From Kribbella sp. CA-293567 (GTDB lineage Bacteria; Actinomycetota; Actinomycetes; Propionibacteriales; Kribbellaceae): 64,000 bases of DNA. The notes under the pieces are model-generated. The model ran no database searches. It had not been told where the DNA came from and saw only the letters and a program-made list of their open reading frames with translations. Within the stretch, counting starts at the first letter, position 1, and each line of letters starts with the position of its first letter. Shown here one piece after another: positions 24,401 through 33,273 of this stretch. The position numbers and the translations under genes were made by a program. The DNA is taken from assembly GCF_027627575.1 (NCBI RefSeq), contig NZ_CP114065.1:2046001-2110000 (forward strand). Direction: 5' to 3'.

Positions 24401-25546
24401 TCAGGCGAGGCGAGTCAGCCAGTTGTGCGGGTCGGGAGAGCGGCCGTGTTGCAGGTCCAGCAGGGACTTGCGGAGCGTCGCGGTGACCGGGCCAACCCCG
24501 TGGTCAGTGCTGTGGTCGCCGATGGTGACCTCACCTCCATCCCAGGCCAGGCGGCCGATCGGGGTGATGACAGCGGCGGTGCCGGAGGCGAAGACCTCAG
24601 TGATCTCGCCGCTGCGCACACCGTCGCGCCAGTCGTCGGCGGAAATACGTCGCTCCTCGACCGAGTGGCCCAGGTCGGCGGCCAGCTGCAGCACCGAGGC
24701 GCGGGTGACTCCCTCCAGGATCGAGCCGGACAGCTCGGGAGTGGCGATGCGGCCGTCGGCGTACACGAAGAAGAGGTTCATGCTGCCGCTCTCCTCGATC
24801 CAGCGGCGCTCCACTGCGTCCAGGTAGGCCACCTGGTCGCAGCCGTTGGCTACTGCTTCCGCGAGAGCCGCGAGGCTGGCCGCGTAGTTGCCGCCGCACT
24901 TGGCGGCGCCCGTGCCACCAGGAGTCGCGCGGATCGACGTGCTGGAGAGCCAGATGGAGACCGGGTTGGGGCCGGTGTCGAAGTACGCGCCGGCTGGTGA
25001 AGCGATGACACCGAACAGCACCTCGTGCGCTGGGCGCACACTCAGCGCTGCCTCAGTGGCAATCATGTACGGCCGGAGGTAGAGGCTCGTCTCGCCACTG
25101 CCCGCAGGCGGCACCCACACCTCGTCCACAGTCACCAGTGCGCGCAGCGCCGAGACGAACGCTTCCTCCGGCACCTCTGGCAACGCAAGCCGCTGGGCGC
25201 TGCGCCTGAACCGAGCCGCGTTGACCTCCGGCCGGAACGCCCACACCGACCCGTCCTCATGCCGGTACGCCTTCAGCCCCTCGAAGATCTCTTGCGCGTA
25301 GTGCAGCACAGCGGCCGCCGGACTCACCTTGAGCGGCGCGAACGCAGTGACCTTCGAGTCATGCCAGCCACGCTCGAGTGTCCACGAGGCGAGCACCATG
25401 TGGTCGGTGAAGGACTGCCCGAACCCGGGCTTCGCCAGCACCGCAGTACGAGCCTCTGCTGTCGCCGGGACGGCGCTGAGCTCGACCGGGAAGTCCCATG
25501 CGTCTGTCAATGTCGCTGCCTGATTGTCACCTGTCACTCGCCGCAC
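24401..25546 (-). CDS. ilvE: Branched-chain amino acid aminotransferase
   Basis: 381 residues, class IV PLP aminotransferase. Landmarks are the substrate-loop strand GLKAYRHEDGSVWAFRPEVNAARF, the PLP-lysine segment GAAKCGGNYAASLAAL, then CDQVAYLDAVERRWIEESGSMNLFF and the phosphate-cup SGTAAVITPIG. It interconverts Leu, Ile and Val with their 2-oxo acids, the last step of their synthesis. The start is GTG 25546 with AGGGG upstream. It begins 1 nt after the stop of an XRE regulator gene on the same strand, so translation of the two is probably coupled, an unusual setting for ilvE. Confidence 0.93.
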   Translation of the reverse strand: MRRVTGDNQAATLTDAWDFPVELSAVPATAEARTAVLAKPGFGQSFTDHMVLASWTLERGWHDSKVTAFAPLKVSPAAAVLHYAQEIFEGLKAYRHEDGSVWAFRPEVNAARFRRSAQRLALPEVPEEAFVSALRALVTVDEVWVPPAGSGETSLYLRPYMIATEAALSVRPAHEVLFGVIASPAGAYFDTGPNPVSIWLSSTSIRATPGGTGAAKCGGNYAASLAALAEAVANGCDQVAYLDAVERRWIEESGSMNLFFVYADGRIATPELSGSILEGVTRASVLQLAADLGHSVEERRISADDWRDGVRSGEITEVFASGTAAVITPIGRLAWDGGEVTIGDHSTDHGVGPVTATLRKSLLDLQHGRSPDPHNWLTRLA

Positions 25547-25547
25547 G

Positions 25548-26891
25548 CTACCCCTGCTGCCGGGTGGAGCTCGACTGGCTGCCCACAGTGCGGTTGTCGA
25601 AGGGCCGGCGCCTCAGCAACGCCTGGTAGTCCCAGAGGCCGGCGCGGCCGGCTTCATCACCTCGTACTGCGGCGAGCACGTGGCCGGCCGCGTCGTACAG
25701 GTGATGGGTGTGCCACTGGTCAGGCAGCTCCACCAGTACCCGCATGGCTACTGCGAGTCCAGCGGCGACGTCGCCGTCCATCACCAGGCAGCATGCGACC
25801 ACCAGCTCCAGCTCGGCCCGAGCTGTCATCTCGAGAGACCACAGTCCTAGCGCCTGGTCGAGAGCCACATAGGCGCCGAGGGTGTCACCTAGAGCCGCGC
25901 ACACGCGCCCTTCGACGGCGGGCGTTTCGACGCCGGCCCACTCGAAAGGGGAATCGCTCACTGCCGAGCGGCCGGGCAGGTCGATCGTCACTGTCCGAAG
26001 ATCCTGCACGGCCTGCTGAGCCTGCGCTGCCTCGCCCTGTGCAGCCAGCACCCGGGCGCGCGCGGCCAGAGCGCGTGCGACGTCGGCTGGTCGATCAGCC
26101 AGCAGCAACGCATCGTCAGCGAGCTCGAGCAGGCCTTCCAGCGGGCGGTGCTCGGCCAAGCCGCTGGTTGCCTCGCAACTGCGTGCCAAGCTGGCGATCC
26201 GGCGCTCGGCCGAGCTGTCGGCGGTCGCGCGAGCGGTCCGCCACCAGCGCTCGGCCGCGCGAAGCCTGCCGAGCTCGGCGAGGGTCAAAGCGATCATGAC
26301 GGCCAGCTCGGCAGACGGAACAGCCAGCGCGGCTGAACCGGCCGCGGCACCGGCCCGCAACAGCTGCAGGTCAGCGGTGAGCTCTGGCAGCCGCTCGGCC
26401 GGTGGGGTCGTGGCGAAGTCGTGGGCATGACCGGTTGCCACCGCTCGCCACTCCGCCACCTCGCGGCCGGGACCGAAAGAACCGGCCAGCTGATGCCGGA
26501 CCGTCTCCAGTAGCTCCACCCCGGCGGGCAACCTGCTGCTTGCCGGCATCGTCTCGGACAGCAGCGTCCCGCCGTCCGGCAGTTCGGCGCCCGAGCCGGG
26601 GTCGTCGGTGACTTCGGGCGGTGCTGGTGGGTGGGTCTGCTCATAGGCGGTCGACAACGCCGGGCTGGTGCCCAGCTCGCGGTCGCACAGCCTGGCGAGG
26701 TGGGCTGAGCCCGGACGTCTGCCGCGCTCGATCTGGGACAGGTAGCTGTGGTCGTAGCCCACTCGGGTGGCAAGCTGCCGCAAGCTCAGGGCGGCTGCTT
26801 GCCGGGACTGCCTCAACTGCACGCCGAACGCTGCCTCAGTCACAGGATCCTCCCCTGCTCGAGCTGCCGGTCTGGCCGGCCCACTGGTCAC
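25548..26891 (-). CDS. XRE family regulator with TPR-like C-terminal region
   Basis: 447 residues. An XRE helix-turn-helix occupies about residues 22-80 (FGVQLRQSRQAAALSLRQLATRVGYDHSYLSQIERGRRPGSAHLARLCD). The remaining 360 residues are Ala/Leu/Arg-rich helices that read as degenerate tetratricopeptide repeats (for example LAELGRLRAAERWWRTARATAD and AAQGEAAQAQQAVQDL). This layout is common among actinobacterial XRE regulators with helical sensor domains. It ends 1 nt before ilvE, so it may be cotranscribed with it. The divergent small gene at 27077 shares its promoter region. Confidence 0.88.
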   Translation of the reverse strand: MTSGPARPAARAGEDPVTEAAFGVQLRQSRQAAALSLRQLATRVGYDHSYLSQIERGRRPGSAHLARLCDRELGTSPALSTAYEQTHPPAPPEVTDDPGSGAELPDGGTLLSETMPASSRLPAGVELLETVRHQLAGSFGPGREVAEWRAVATGHAHDFATTPPAERLPELTADLQLLRAGAAAGSAALAVPSAELAVMIALTLAELGRLRAAERWWRTARATADSSAERRIASLARSCEATSGLAEHRPLEGLLELADDALLLADRPADVARALAARARVLAAQGEAAQAQQAVQDLRTVTIDLPGRSAVSDSPFEWAGVETPAVEGRVCAALGDTLGAYVALDQALGLWSLEMTARAELELVVACCLVMDGDVAAGLAVAMRVLVELPDQWHTHHLYDAAGHVLAAVRGDEAGRAGLWDYQALLRRRPFDNRTVGSQSSSTRQQG

Positions 26892-27006
26892 GCCTGGTGG
26901 TTGCGGTGCGTAGCGAGAACCTACAAGGCCCTACCGACAGAACCCGTCGCGGCGCCGCCCGAAGCTCAACGCTGCAAGGGCTGTGCTGCCTTGAGTGCTG
27001 CGGGGA

Positions 27007-27032
27007 CTGTGGGCTGTTCGGGCAGCCCACAG
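27007..27032. promoter_or_regulatory. 10-bp inverted repeat in the XRE divergent region
   Basis: CTGTGGGCTG and CAGCCCACAG flank TTCGGG between the XRE gene and the divergent 125-residue gene. It is a candidate operator for the XRE protein, or an RNA hairpin upstream of the plus-strand gene. Confidence 0.4.
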
Positions 27033-27076
27033 CTCACACCTGGTGACCACACCCCCTCACCGGCCAGCCTTGGACC

Positions 27077-27454
27077 ATGAACACCCCGCAGCCAGAGCCA
27101 AGGCTCTTCCACCTGGTTCGGCCCTCCTGCGCAGCTCCGGTCGCCGAGGGCGTCGAGTGGTCCGACCGCACGGTGACGCTGCGCTGGTGGGGTCAGTGGC
27201 CGGCGACATCGGTCTGGGAGGGCGGTGTCGCCGCGGTGCTGGCTGTGCACGGCCGGAATGGTGCCACCGAGCTCCGTTGGCTGCCCGCGACTCCGTCCCT
27301 GTCCGGTACGGCGAACGAGCGCGAGCGGGCTCAGTCGGCCACCGGTACTGCGGATCGGCAGGTGCCTGTTGGCCTGCGGCTGGCCGCGCCGGGAGTGGAC
27401 GGGCGGTGTGTCAGCTGTGGGCTCGTCTGGCCTTGCTTGAGTTGCGGGCCGTGA
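27077..27454 (+). CDS. Hypothetical protein with C-terminal CxxC pair
   Basis: 125 residues. The N-terminal part is Trp- and Pro-rich (VEWSDRTVTLRWWGQWPATSVW). The C-terminus reads DGRCVSCGLVWPCLSCGP, two CxxC motifs nine residues apart that could bind a metal. It is divergent from the XRE regulator across a 185-bp region. No family is recognised; the codon pattern supports coding. The following 27455-27613 shows no gene. Confidence 0.6.
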   Translation: MNTPQPEPRLFHLVRPSCAAPVAEGVEWSDRTVTLRWWGQWPATSVWEGGVAAVLAVHGRNGATELRWLPATPSLSGTANERERAQSATGTADRQVPVGLRLAAPGVDGRCVSCGLVWPCLSCGP

Positions 27455-27613
27455 GGCAACGCTGTCGACAGGCCGGGACGGCTCGGGCAGGTGCAGCGGC
27501 GCAGGTCGAGGCGGCGGGTTTCCCACAGCGGCGGAGATCCGACACCGTGATGCCTTGACGGTGAGTTTTGCAACCTCTCTACTTAATCCACTCTCACCGC
27601 TGGAGGTCCGCCC

Positions 27614-29395
27614 ATGCGTTCACGGTGTTCTGCCGCGCTACTCGGTTTTCTGCTCGTCGTCGCTGGTCTGGTCGGGGTCACCCAGACCGCCCAGGCGGCC
27701 AATCTGCTGACCAACCCCGGGTTCGAGGCGGGTTCGCTGAGTGGCTGGAGCTGCTCCGGGGGATCGGTGGTCACCAGCCCGACGCGCTCGGGCGGTTTCG
27801 CGCTGAACGGAGCAGTGTCCGGCTCCGACTTCGCGCAGTGCAGCCAGACCGTGGCGGTGCAGCCCAGCACGGCGTACACGTTGTCGGCCTGGGTGCGCGG
27901 CTCGTACGTGTACCTGGGGGTTACTGGCGGCGCCTCCACCTGGACGCCTTCGGCCAGTGGCTACACGCAGCTGACGGTCGCGTTCACGAGTGGTGCCAGC
28001 CAGACGTCGGCGCAGATCTACCTGCACGGCTGGTACGGGCAACCGGCGTACCAGGCGGATGACGTCAACCTGGACGGGCCTGGCGGCAACCCGCCGACCG
28101 GCGGCGCTCCCGGCGTACCGGGGAGTCCTGCAGTGTCCGGTACTACGAACAGCGCCATCTCCCTGAATTGGCCGGCTTCCACCGGCACAGTCACGGGCTA
28201 CCGCGTGTACGAAGGCTCCACTGTCGTCAAGACGGTCACCGGGACCTCCACCACCATCGACGGGCTGGGTGCGTGCACCAGTCACAGCTACACGGTGGCG
28301 GCGTACAACAGCAATGGTGAGTCGGCGAAGAGTGCGGCAACGTCCGGTACTACGACAGGCTGCACCAACACCGGTCTCCCGAAGCACGCCCTGATCGGCT
28401 ACAACCACGCGAGCTTCGCCAACGGCTCCGGGTACGTCCGGATGGCCGACATCCCGGCAGCCTGGAACATCATCAACCTGGCCTTCGGCGAGCCGACCTC
28501 GGTCACCTCCGGCGACATCCGCTTCAACCGGTGCCCGGTCGCCGAGTGCCCGAACGTCGAGAGCGACGCCGAGTTCCTGGCCGCGATCAAGGCCAAGCAG
28601 GCCCAGGGCAAGAAGGTGCTGATCTCGATCGGTGGCCAGAACGGCCAGGTCCAGCTGAACAGTACGGCGGCCCGCGACGCGTTCGTCAGCTCGATCAGCG
28701 CGATCATCGACCGCTGGGGTCTGGACGGGCTCGACATCGACTTCGAAGGCCACTCGCTCTACCTGAACGCCGGCGACACCGACTTCCGCAACCCGACCAC
28801 CCCGGTGATCGTGAACCTGATCAGCGCGGTGAAGACGCTGAAGGCGAAGTACGGGGCGAAGTTCGTGCTGACGATGGCGCCGGAGACCTTCTTCGTCCAG
28901 ATCGGCTACCAGTTCTACGGTCCGGGCACCAACGGTGGCGACAACCGGCGCGGTTCGTACCTGCCGGTGATCCACGCGCTGCGCGACTCGCTGACCGTGC
29001 TGCACGTCCAGGACTACAACTCCGGTCCCGTGATGGGGCTCGACAACCAGTACCACACGATGGGCAACGCCGACTTCCACATCGCGATGACCGACATGAT
29101 CAAGGCCGGCTTCCCGGTCGGGACCACCGGGCACACCTTCCCCGGGCTCCGTCAGGACCAGATCGCCTTCGGGCTCCCGGCCGCCACCAGCGCAGGCAAC
29201 GGCTACACCGCCCCGGCAGCCGTGCACCAAGCGCTGGACTGTCTGGTGAAGGGCCAGAACTGCGGCGGCTACACGCTGCGCGGCGGTGCCTCCCCGGCGT
29301 TCCGCGGCCTGATGACCTGGTCGATCAACTGGGACAAGTACTACAACTGGGAGTTCCAGAACAGCCACGCGCCGTACCTGGCGAACCTGCCCTAG
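27614..29395 (+). CDS. Secreted GH18 chitinase with CBM and FnIII domains
   Basis: 593 residues. Signal peptide 1-28 (cleavage after AQA). An N-terminal beta-sandwich carbohydrate-binding module (about 30-152) opens NLLTNPGFEAGSLSGWSC. A Gly/Pro linker and one FnIII domain (about 165-250) follow. The GH18 catalytic domain (about 260-593) carries DGLDIDFE (D371-E378), with E378 as proton donor, and SIGG before it. It should cleave chitin outside the cell, as in Streptomyces GH18 enzymes with similar architecture. TGGAGG lies 8 nt before the ATG. It appears monocistronic. Confidence 0.95.
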   Translation: MRSRCSAALLGFLLVVAGLVGVTQTAQAANLLTNPGFEAGSLSGWSCSGGSVVTSPTRSGGFALNGAVSGSDFAQCSQTVAVQPSTAYTLSAWVRGSYVYLGVTGGASTWTPSASGYTQLTVAFTSGASQTSAQIYLHGWYGQPAYQADDVNLDGPGGNPPTGGAPGVPGSPAVSGTTNSAISLNWPASTGTVTGYRVYEGSTVVKTVTGTSTTIDGLGACTSHSYTVAAYNSNGESAKSAATSGTTTGCTNTGLPKHALIGYNHASFANGSGYVRMADIPAAWNIINLAFGEPTSVTSGDIRFNRCPVAECPNVESDAEFLAAIKAKQAQGKKVLISIGGQNGQVQLNSTAARDAFVSSISAIIDRWGLDGLDIDFEGHSLYLNAGDTDFRNPTTPVIVNLISAVKTLKAKYGAKFVLTMAPETFFVQIGYQFYGPGTNGGDNRRGSYLPVIHALRDSLTVLHVQDYNSGPVMGLDNQYHTMGNADFHIAMTDMIKAGFPVGTTGHTFPGLRQDQIAFGLPAATSAGNGYTAPAAVHQALDCLVKGQNCGGYTLRGGASPAFRGLMTWSINWDKYYNWEFQNSHAPYLANLP

Positions 29396-29484
29396 CGCTT
29401 CGCGCTTACCTGTGGATGAACAGCGCCCAACGGTATTTGATCGTTCGCTCCGCGAAAGTCGCTGGGCGCTGGTATTACTGAGTC

Positions 29485-31146
29485 ATGCCAACGTCAACAT
29501 CCCGCCCGGTGATCCTGACCGTGGACGACGATCCGGGGGTCTCCCGGTCGATCGCCCGCGACCTGCGCCGCCGGTACGCCGAGGAGCACCGGATCGTCCG
29601 GGCCGAGTCTCCGGACCAGGCCCTCGACGCGCTGAAGGAGCTCAAGCTGCGGGGTGAGGCGGTCGCGGTGCTGCTCGCCGACTACCGGATGCCCGGCATG
29701 TCCGGGATCGAGTTCCTCGAAGCGGCGATGGACCTCTTCCCACTGGCCCGGCGGGTGCTGCTCACGGCGTACGCGGACACCGACGCGGCGATCCAGGCGA
29801 TCAACGTGGTCGACCTGGACCACTATCTGCTGAAGCCCTGGAACCCGCCGGAGGAGAAGCTCTACCCGGTGGTCGACTCGATGCTTGAGCTGTGGAAGTC
29901 GATTCCGGAGCTGCCGGTCGACGAGACCCGGGTGATCGGGCACCGCTGGTCGGCACCGTCGTTCAGCGCGCGTGACTTCCTGGCCCGCAACGCCGTGCCG
30001 TACCGCTGGATGGGCGTCGACGACGAGGAGAGCCAACGGCTGCTCACGGCCGCCGAGATCGACGGTACGACGCTGCCGGTCGTCATCACGCCGGACGGCA
30101 CGGTCCTCGTCGCGCCGTCGGAGGCCGAGCTGGCCGACAAGGTCGGTTTGTCGACTCATCCGGCCGAGGAGTTCTACGACCTCGTCGTGGTCGGTGGCGG
30201 TCCGGCCGGCCTCGGTGCCGCTGTGTACGGCGCCAGCGAGGGGTTGCGAACCGTCCTCGTCGAGCAGGTCGCGACCGGTGGCCAGGCAGGCCAGTCGAGC
30301 CGGATCGAGAACTATCTGGGCTTCCCCGACGGGGTTTCCGGCGCGCAGCTGACCGATCGGGCCCGGCGACAGGCGATCCGCTTCGGGGCCGAGCTGCTGA
30401 CCGCGCGTCAGGTGGTCAAACTGGAGAACGCCGGGTCGGCCCGGCGGCTGCAGTTCGCGGACGGCAGCCAGATCGCTGCCCACTCAGTGATCCTGGCGAC
30501 GGGCGTCTCGTACCGGACGCTGGATGCGCCGGGCGTGGAGGACCTCTGTGGTCGCGGCATCTTCTACGGCTCGGCGACCACCGAGGGCCCGAGCTGTGCC
30601 GGCCAGGAGATCTACATCATCGGCGGGGCGAACTCCGCCGGTCAGGCCGCGGTCTATTTCTCCCGCCATGCCAAACGCGTGCATATGCTGGTCAGAGGTC
30701 CCTCGCTCGAGGCGACCATGTCGTCGTACCTGATCGACCAGATCGGTGCCATCGACAACATCGAGGTGCACACCTGTACGCAGGTGGTGTCCTGCAAGGG
30801 TTCCGAGCACCTGGAGTGCGTGACGCTGACCAACAGCGCGACCGGGGAGAGCTGGGAGGTGAATACGGAGTGGATGTTCGTGTTCATCGGCGCCGCGCCC
30901 CGGACCGACTGGCTGCCGGGTGACCTGATGCGCGACGACCGCGGTTTCGTGCTGACCGGACCCGACCTGCGCGGGCGGCCGCCAGGCTGGGCGCTGGATC
31001 GCGATCCGTACCACCTGGAGACCAGCATGCCGGGCGTCTTCGCGGCCGGCGACGTCAGGGCCGAGTCGGTCAAGCGGGTCGCCTCGGCGGTCGGCGACGG
31101 CGCGATGGCCGTGACCTTGGTGCACCGATATCTGGAGATGCTCTGA
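29485..31146 (+). CDS. Receiver - thioredoxin-fold - TrxR-like flavoprotein fusion
   Basis: 553 residues. Residues 8-125 are a CheY-like receiver with the acidic pocket DDD (14-16), phospho-acceptor D66 (LLADYRMP), a Thr (LLTAY) and Lys (LLKPW). Residues ~140-222 look like a glutaredoxin/thioredoxin-fold segment without CxxC. Residues ~228-553 are a thioredoxin-reductase-like domain with FAD motif GGGPAGLGAA, NAD(P) motif GGANSAGQAA and C-terminal GDVRAESVKRVASAVGDGAMA. At the place of the redox-active CATC, SATT is found, so classical thioredoxin reduction is impossible. The stop overlaps the histidine kinase start by one base. A phosphorylation-controlled oxidoreductase is inferred. Confidence 0.9.
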   Translation: MPTSTSRPVILTVDDDPGVSRSIARDLRRRYAEEHRIVRAESPDQALDALKELKLRGEAVAVLLADYRMPGMSGIEFLEAAMDLFPLARRVLLTAYADTDAAIQAINVVDLDHYLLKPWNPPEEKLYPVVDSMLELWKSIPELPVDETRVIGHRWSAPSFSARDFLARNAVPYRWMGVDDEESQRLLTAAEIDGTTLPVVITPDGTVLVAPSEAELADKVGLSTHPAEEFYDLVVVGGGPAGLGAAVYGASEGLRTVLVEQVATGGQAGQSSRIENYLGFPDGVSGAQLTDRARRQAIRFGAELLTARQVVKLENAGSARRLQFADGSQIAAHSVILATGVSYRTLDAPGVEDLCGRGIFYGSATTEGPSCAGQEIYIIGGANSAGQAAVYFSRHAKRVHMLVRGPSLEATMSSYLIDQIGAIDNIEVHTCTQVVSCKGSEHLECVTLTNSATGESWEVNTEWMFVFIGAAPRTDWLPGDLMRDDRGFVLTGPDLRGRPPGWALDRDPYHLETSMPGVFAAGDVRAESVKRVASAVGDGAMAVTLVHRYLEML

Positions 31147-32612
31147 TGACTGAGGCCGTGGAAGCGGCGGGCGGACAGCGCGAGATCGGTCGCGACGAAC
31201 TGCGAACGCTGTTCCTGTTCGAGTCCTTGACCGACGAGCAACTCGACTGGCTGGTCCGCGAGGGCCACACGCTGTCGGTCGGCGAGGGCCGCGTCTTCAA
31301 GGAAGGCGACGAGGCGACTTGCTGTTACATGTTGCTGTCCGGCGAGATCCGGCTGTGCAAGCTCCTGCAGGGCGAAGAGGTCGAGACCAACCGCACCTCG
31401 CAGCGCGGTGTGTACGCCGGTGCCTTCAACGCCTTCTTCGGCGCCGACGACCGTAAGGGCTACACGGCCTCGATGTACGCGCTGGAGCCGTCGGAGTTCT
31501 TCGTGATCGACGCCGCTGCGATGGCGACGATGATGAACACCTGGTTCCCGATGGCGGTGCACCTGATCGAGGGCTTCGTGATGGGCATGCGGCGCAACAA
31601 CGAGACGATGGGGCAACGGGAGCGATTGCTTGCCCTGGGCTCCTTGTCGGCCGGACTCACCCATGAGCTCAACAACCCTGCCGCGGCGGCGGTTCGGGCC
31701 GCTGCGACACTGCGGCAACGGGTCGCCGGGATGCGCTCCAAACTCGCGATGCTTGCCGACGGCACCCTCGACGCGACGAAACTGCACAAGATCGTCGAGA
31801 TCCAGGAGGACGCGGTCGAGCGGGTCGCCAAGGCGCGTGAGCTGTCGCCGATGGAGTTGTCCGACGCCGAGGACTCGCTGTCGGACTGGCTGGACGACAA
31901 CAACGTGCGCAACAGCTGGGACGTCGCGCCGGTGCTGGCAGCGGTCGGGCTGGACGTGCCCTGGATGGAAGACGTGCTGACCGCCGTCGGACCGGAGTAC
32001 CTGGAAGGTGCGGTTCGCTGGCTGATGTACACGATCGACACCGAGTCGCTGATGAACGAGATCGACGACTCGGTGACCCGGATCTCGACCCTGGTCGGGG
32101 CGGCCAAGCAGTACTCGCAGATCGACCGGGCGCCGTACCAGATCGTCGACCTGCGCGAACTGCTGAAATCGACGATGGTGATGATGTCGGGCAAGTTCGA
32201 GGGCCTGACGGTCGTCAAGGAACTGGACCCGGACCTGCCGGCCATCCCGGCGTACGCGGCCGAACTGAACCAGGTCTGGACCAACGTCATCGACAACGCC
32301 GTCTCCGCGATGAACGGCTCCGGCACGCTGACCATCCGCACCAGACGCGACGGCGCCTACGCGGTCGTCGAGATCGGCGACACCGGACCTGGCATCCCGG
32401 ACGACATCAAGACCCGAATCTTCGAGCCGTTCTTCACCACCAAACCGATCGGCGAAGGCACCGGCCTCGGCCTCGACATCTCCTGGCGAATCGTCGTCAA
32501 GAAACACCACGGCGACCTGCGAGTCGAGTCGAAGCCGGGAGAAACCTGGTTCAAGATCGTCCTGCCGATCAACCCGGAGGCGGAGATCCAAGCACAAGCC
32601 GAACTGATCTAG
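31146..32612 (+). CDS. Histidine kinase with cyclic-nucleotide-binding-type sensor
   Basis: 488 residues, cytoplasmic. A CNMP-binding-fold domain occupies about 20-135 (LFLFESLTDEQLDWLV, then FKEGDEATCCYMLLSGEIRL). The dimerisation helix carries the H-box GSLSAGLTHELNNPAAAA (His ~176) and an unusually long helical region (about 195-340). The HATPase domain has the N-box NQVWTNVIDNAVSAM, G1 GDTGPGIP, F-box FEPFFTTK and G2 GTGLGL. It is cotranscribed with the receiver-flavoprotein fusion, which must be its cognate partner. Whether the sensor still binds a cyclic nucleotide is unclear; the canonical phosphate-cassette Arg is not obvious. Confidence 0.92.
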   Translation: MTEAVEAAGGQREIGRDELRTLFLFESLTDEQLDWLVREGHTLSVGEGRVFKEGDEATCCYMLLSGEIRLCKLLQGEEVETNRTSQRGVYAGAFNAFFGADDRKGYTASMYALEPSEFFVIDAAAMATMMNTWFPMAVHLIEGFVMGMRRNNETMGQRERLLALGSLSAGLTHELNNPAAAAVRAAATLRQRVAGMRSKLAMLADGTLDATKLHKIVEIQEDAVERVAKARELSPMELSDAEDSLSDWLDDNNVRNSWDVAPVLAAVGLDVPWMEDVLTAVGPEYLEGAVRWLMYTIDTESLMNEIDDSVTRISTLVGAAKQYSQIDRAPYQIVDLRELLKSTMVMMSGKFEGLTVVKELDPDLPAIPAYAAELNQVWTNVIDNAVSAMNGSGTLTIRTRRDGAYAVVEIGDTGPGIPDDIKTRIFEPFFTTKPIGEGTGLGLDISWRIVVKKHHGDLRVESKPGETWFKIVLPINPEAEIQAQAELI

Positions 32613-32638
32613 AGCCCGCGCAACAGGTGGCGGAGCGC

Positions 32639-32956
32639 CTACGGCCTGGTCCCCGCCACCGCCGCAAACACATCCGCCGGCGTCAACCCCCGAGAATCGG
32701 CCCGCCATTTCGCCAGGGCGTCGGCCCTGCTGTCTTCATCCAGCAGCCCGACACCTGCGGCGATCAACTCCTTCGCCCGCACGATGTCTATTTCCTCGTA
32801 CTCGAAGTCGAACTCCATGTAGTAGTCGTTGCGCAGAGCATTGTTGTCATGGAAGAAGCCGGTGTTGGCCACATAGCTGTACAGGTGCTCGTGCGCCAAC
32901 GCAGCAACCCAAACCTCCCGCTCGCCGTCCTTGACCAGCAGCAATCTCATCGTCAA
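32639..32956 (-). CDS. Small protein, paralogue 2 of a tandem pair (possible immunity protein)
   Basis: 105 residues, about two thirds identical to the product of the gene just upstream. The longest shared block is NTGFFHDNNALRND; WVAALAHE, YEEIDI, RAK-x-LIA, DALAKWR and AAVAG are also shared. It is a soluble alpha/beta protein with an acidic middle. Its start is 5 bp after the stop of its paralogue. Position as last gene of a three-gene run behind a RelA/SpoT-like gene suggests a neutralising partner, but the family is not known to me and function is inference. Confidence 0.75.
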   Translation of the reverse strand: MTMRLLLVKDGEREVWVAALAHEHLYSYVANTGFFHDNNALRNDYYMEFDFEYEEIDIVRAKELIAAGVGLLDEDSRADALAKWRADSRGLTPADVFAAVAGTRP

Positions 32957-32961
32957 TCAGC

Positions 32962-33273
32962 CTAGGGTCTCAGGCCAGCCACGGCGGCGTACACGTCACC
33001 CGGGGACAGAGGACGCGGGTCTGAGCGCCACTTCGCCAGGGCGTCGGCGTGGGTGGTTTCGTCGGCTTGGCCGACGCCTTCGGCGATCAGGGTCTTGGCT
33101 CGGGGGATGTCGATCTCTTCGTACGTGAAGCGGTTGTCGATGTAGAAGTCGTTGCGCAGGGCGTTGTTGTCGTGGAAAAAGCCGGTGTTCTGGACGTAGC
33201 CGTACATGTTCTCGTGGGCGAGTGCGGCCACCCACAGGCGCTGGCCGCCTTTGGTGACGAGGTAGAGCTTCAT
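32962..33273 (-). CDS. Small protein, paralogue 1 of a tandem pair (possible immunity protein)
   Basis: 103 residues, opening MKLYLVTKGGQRLWVAALAH. Its ATG overlaps the stop of the upstream RelA/SpoT-like gene in a 4-nt ATGA, so the two are translated together. The tandem copy downstream has drifted to about 68 percent identity, which shows duplication some time ago with both copies kept. No catalytic motif is evident. A role as antidote or substrate-binding partner for the upstream protein is inferred from coupling only. Confidence 0.75.
   Translation of the reverse strand: MKLYLVTKGGQRLWVAALAHENMYGYVQNTGFFHDNNALRNDFYIDNRFTYEEIDIPRAKTLIAEGVGQADETTHADALAKWRSDPRPLSPGDVYAAVAGLRP

Noticed and set aside
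29421..29471. 9-bp inverted repeat CAGCGCCCA/TGGGCGCTG before the receiver-flavoprotein gene
   Set aside because: The loop of 33 nt is long and arms are short; at this GC content it may be chance, so I did not list it as an operator.
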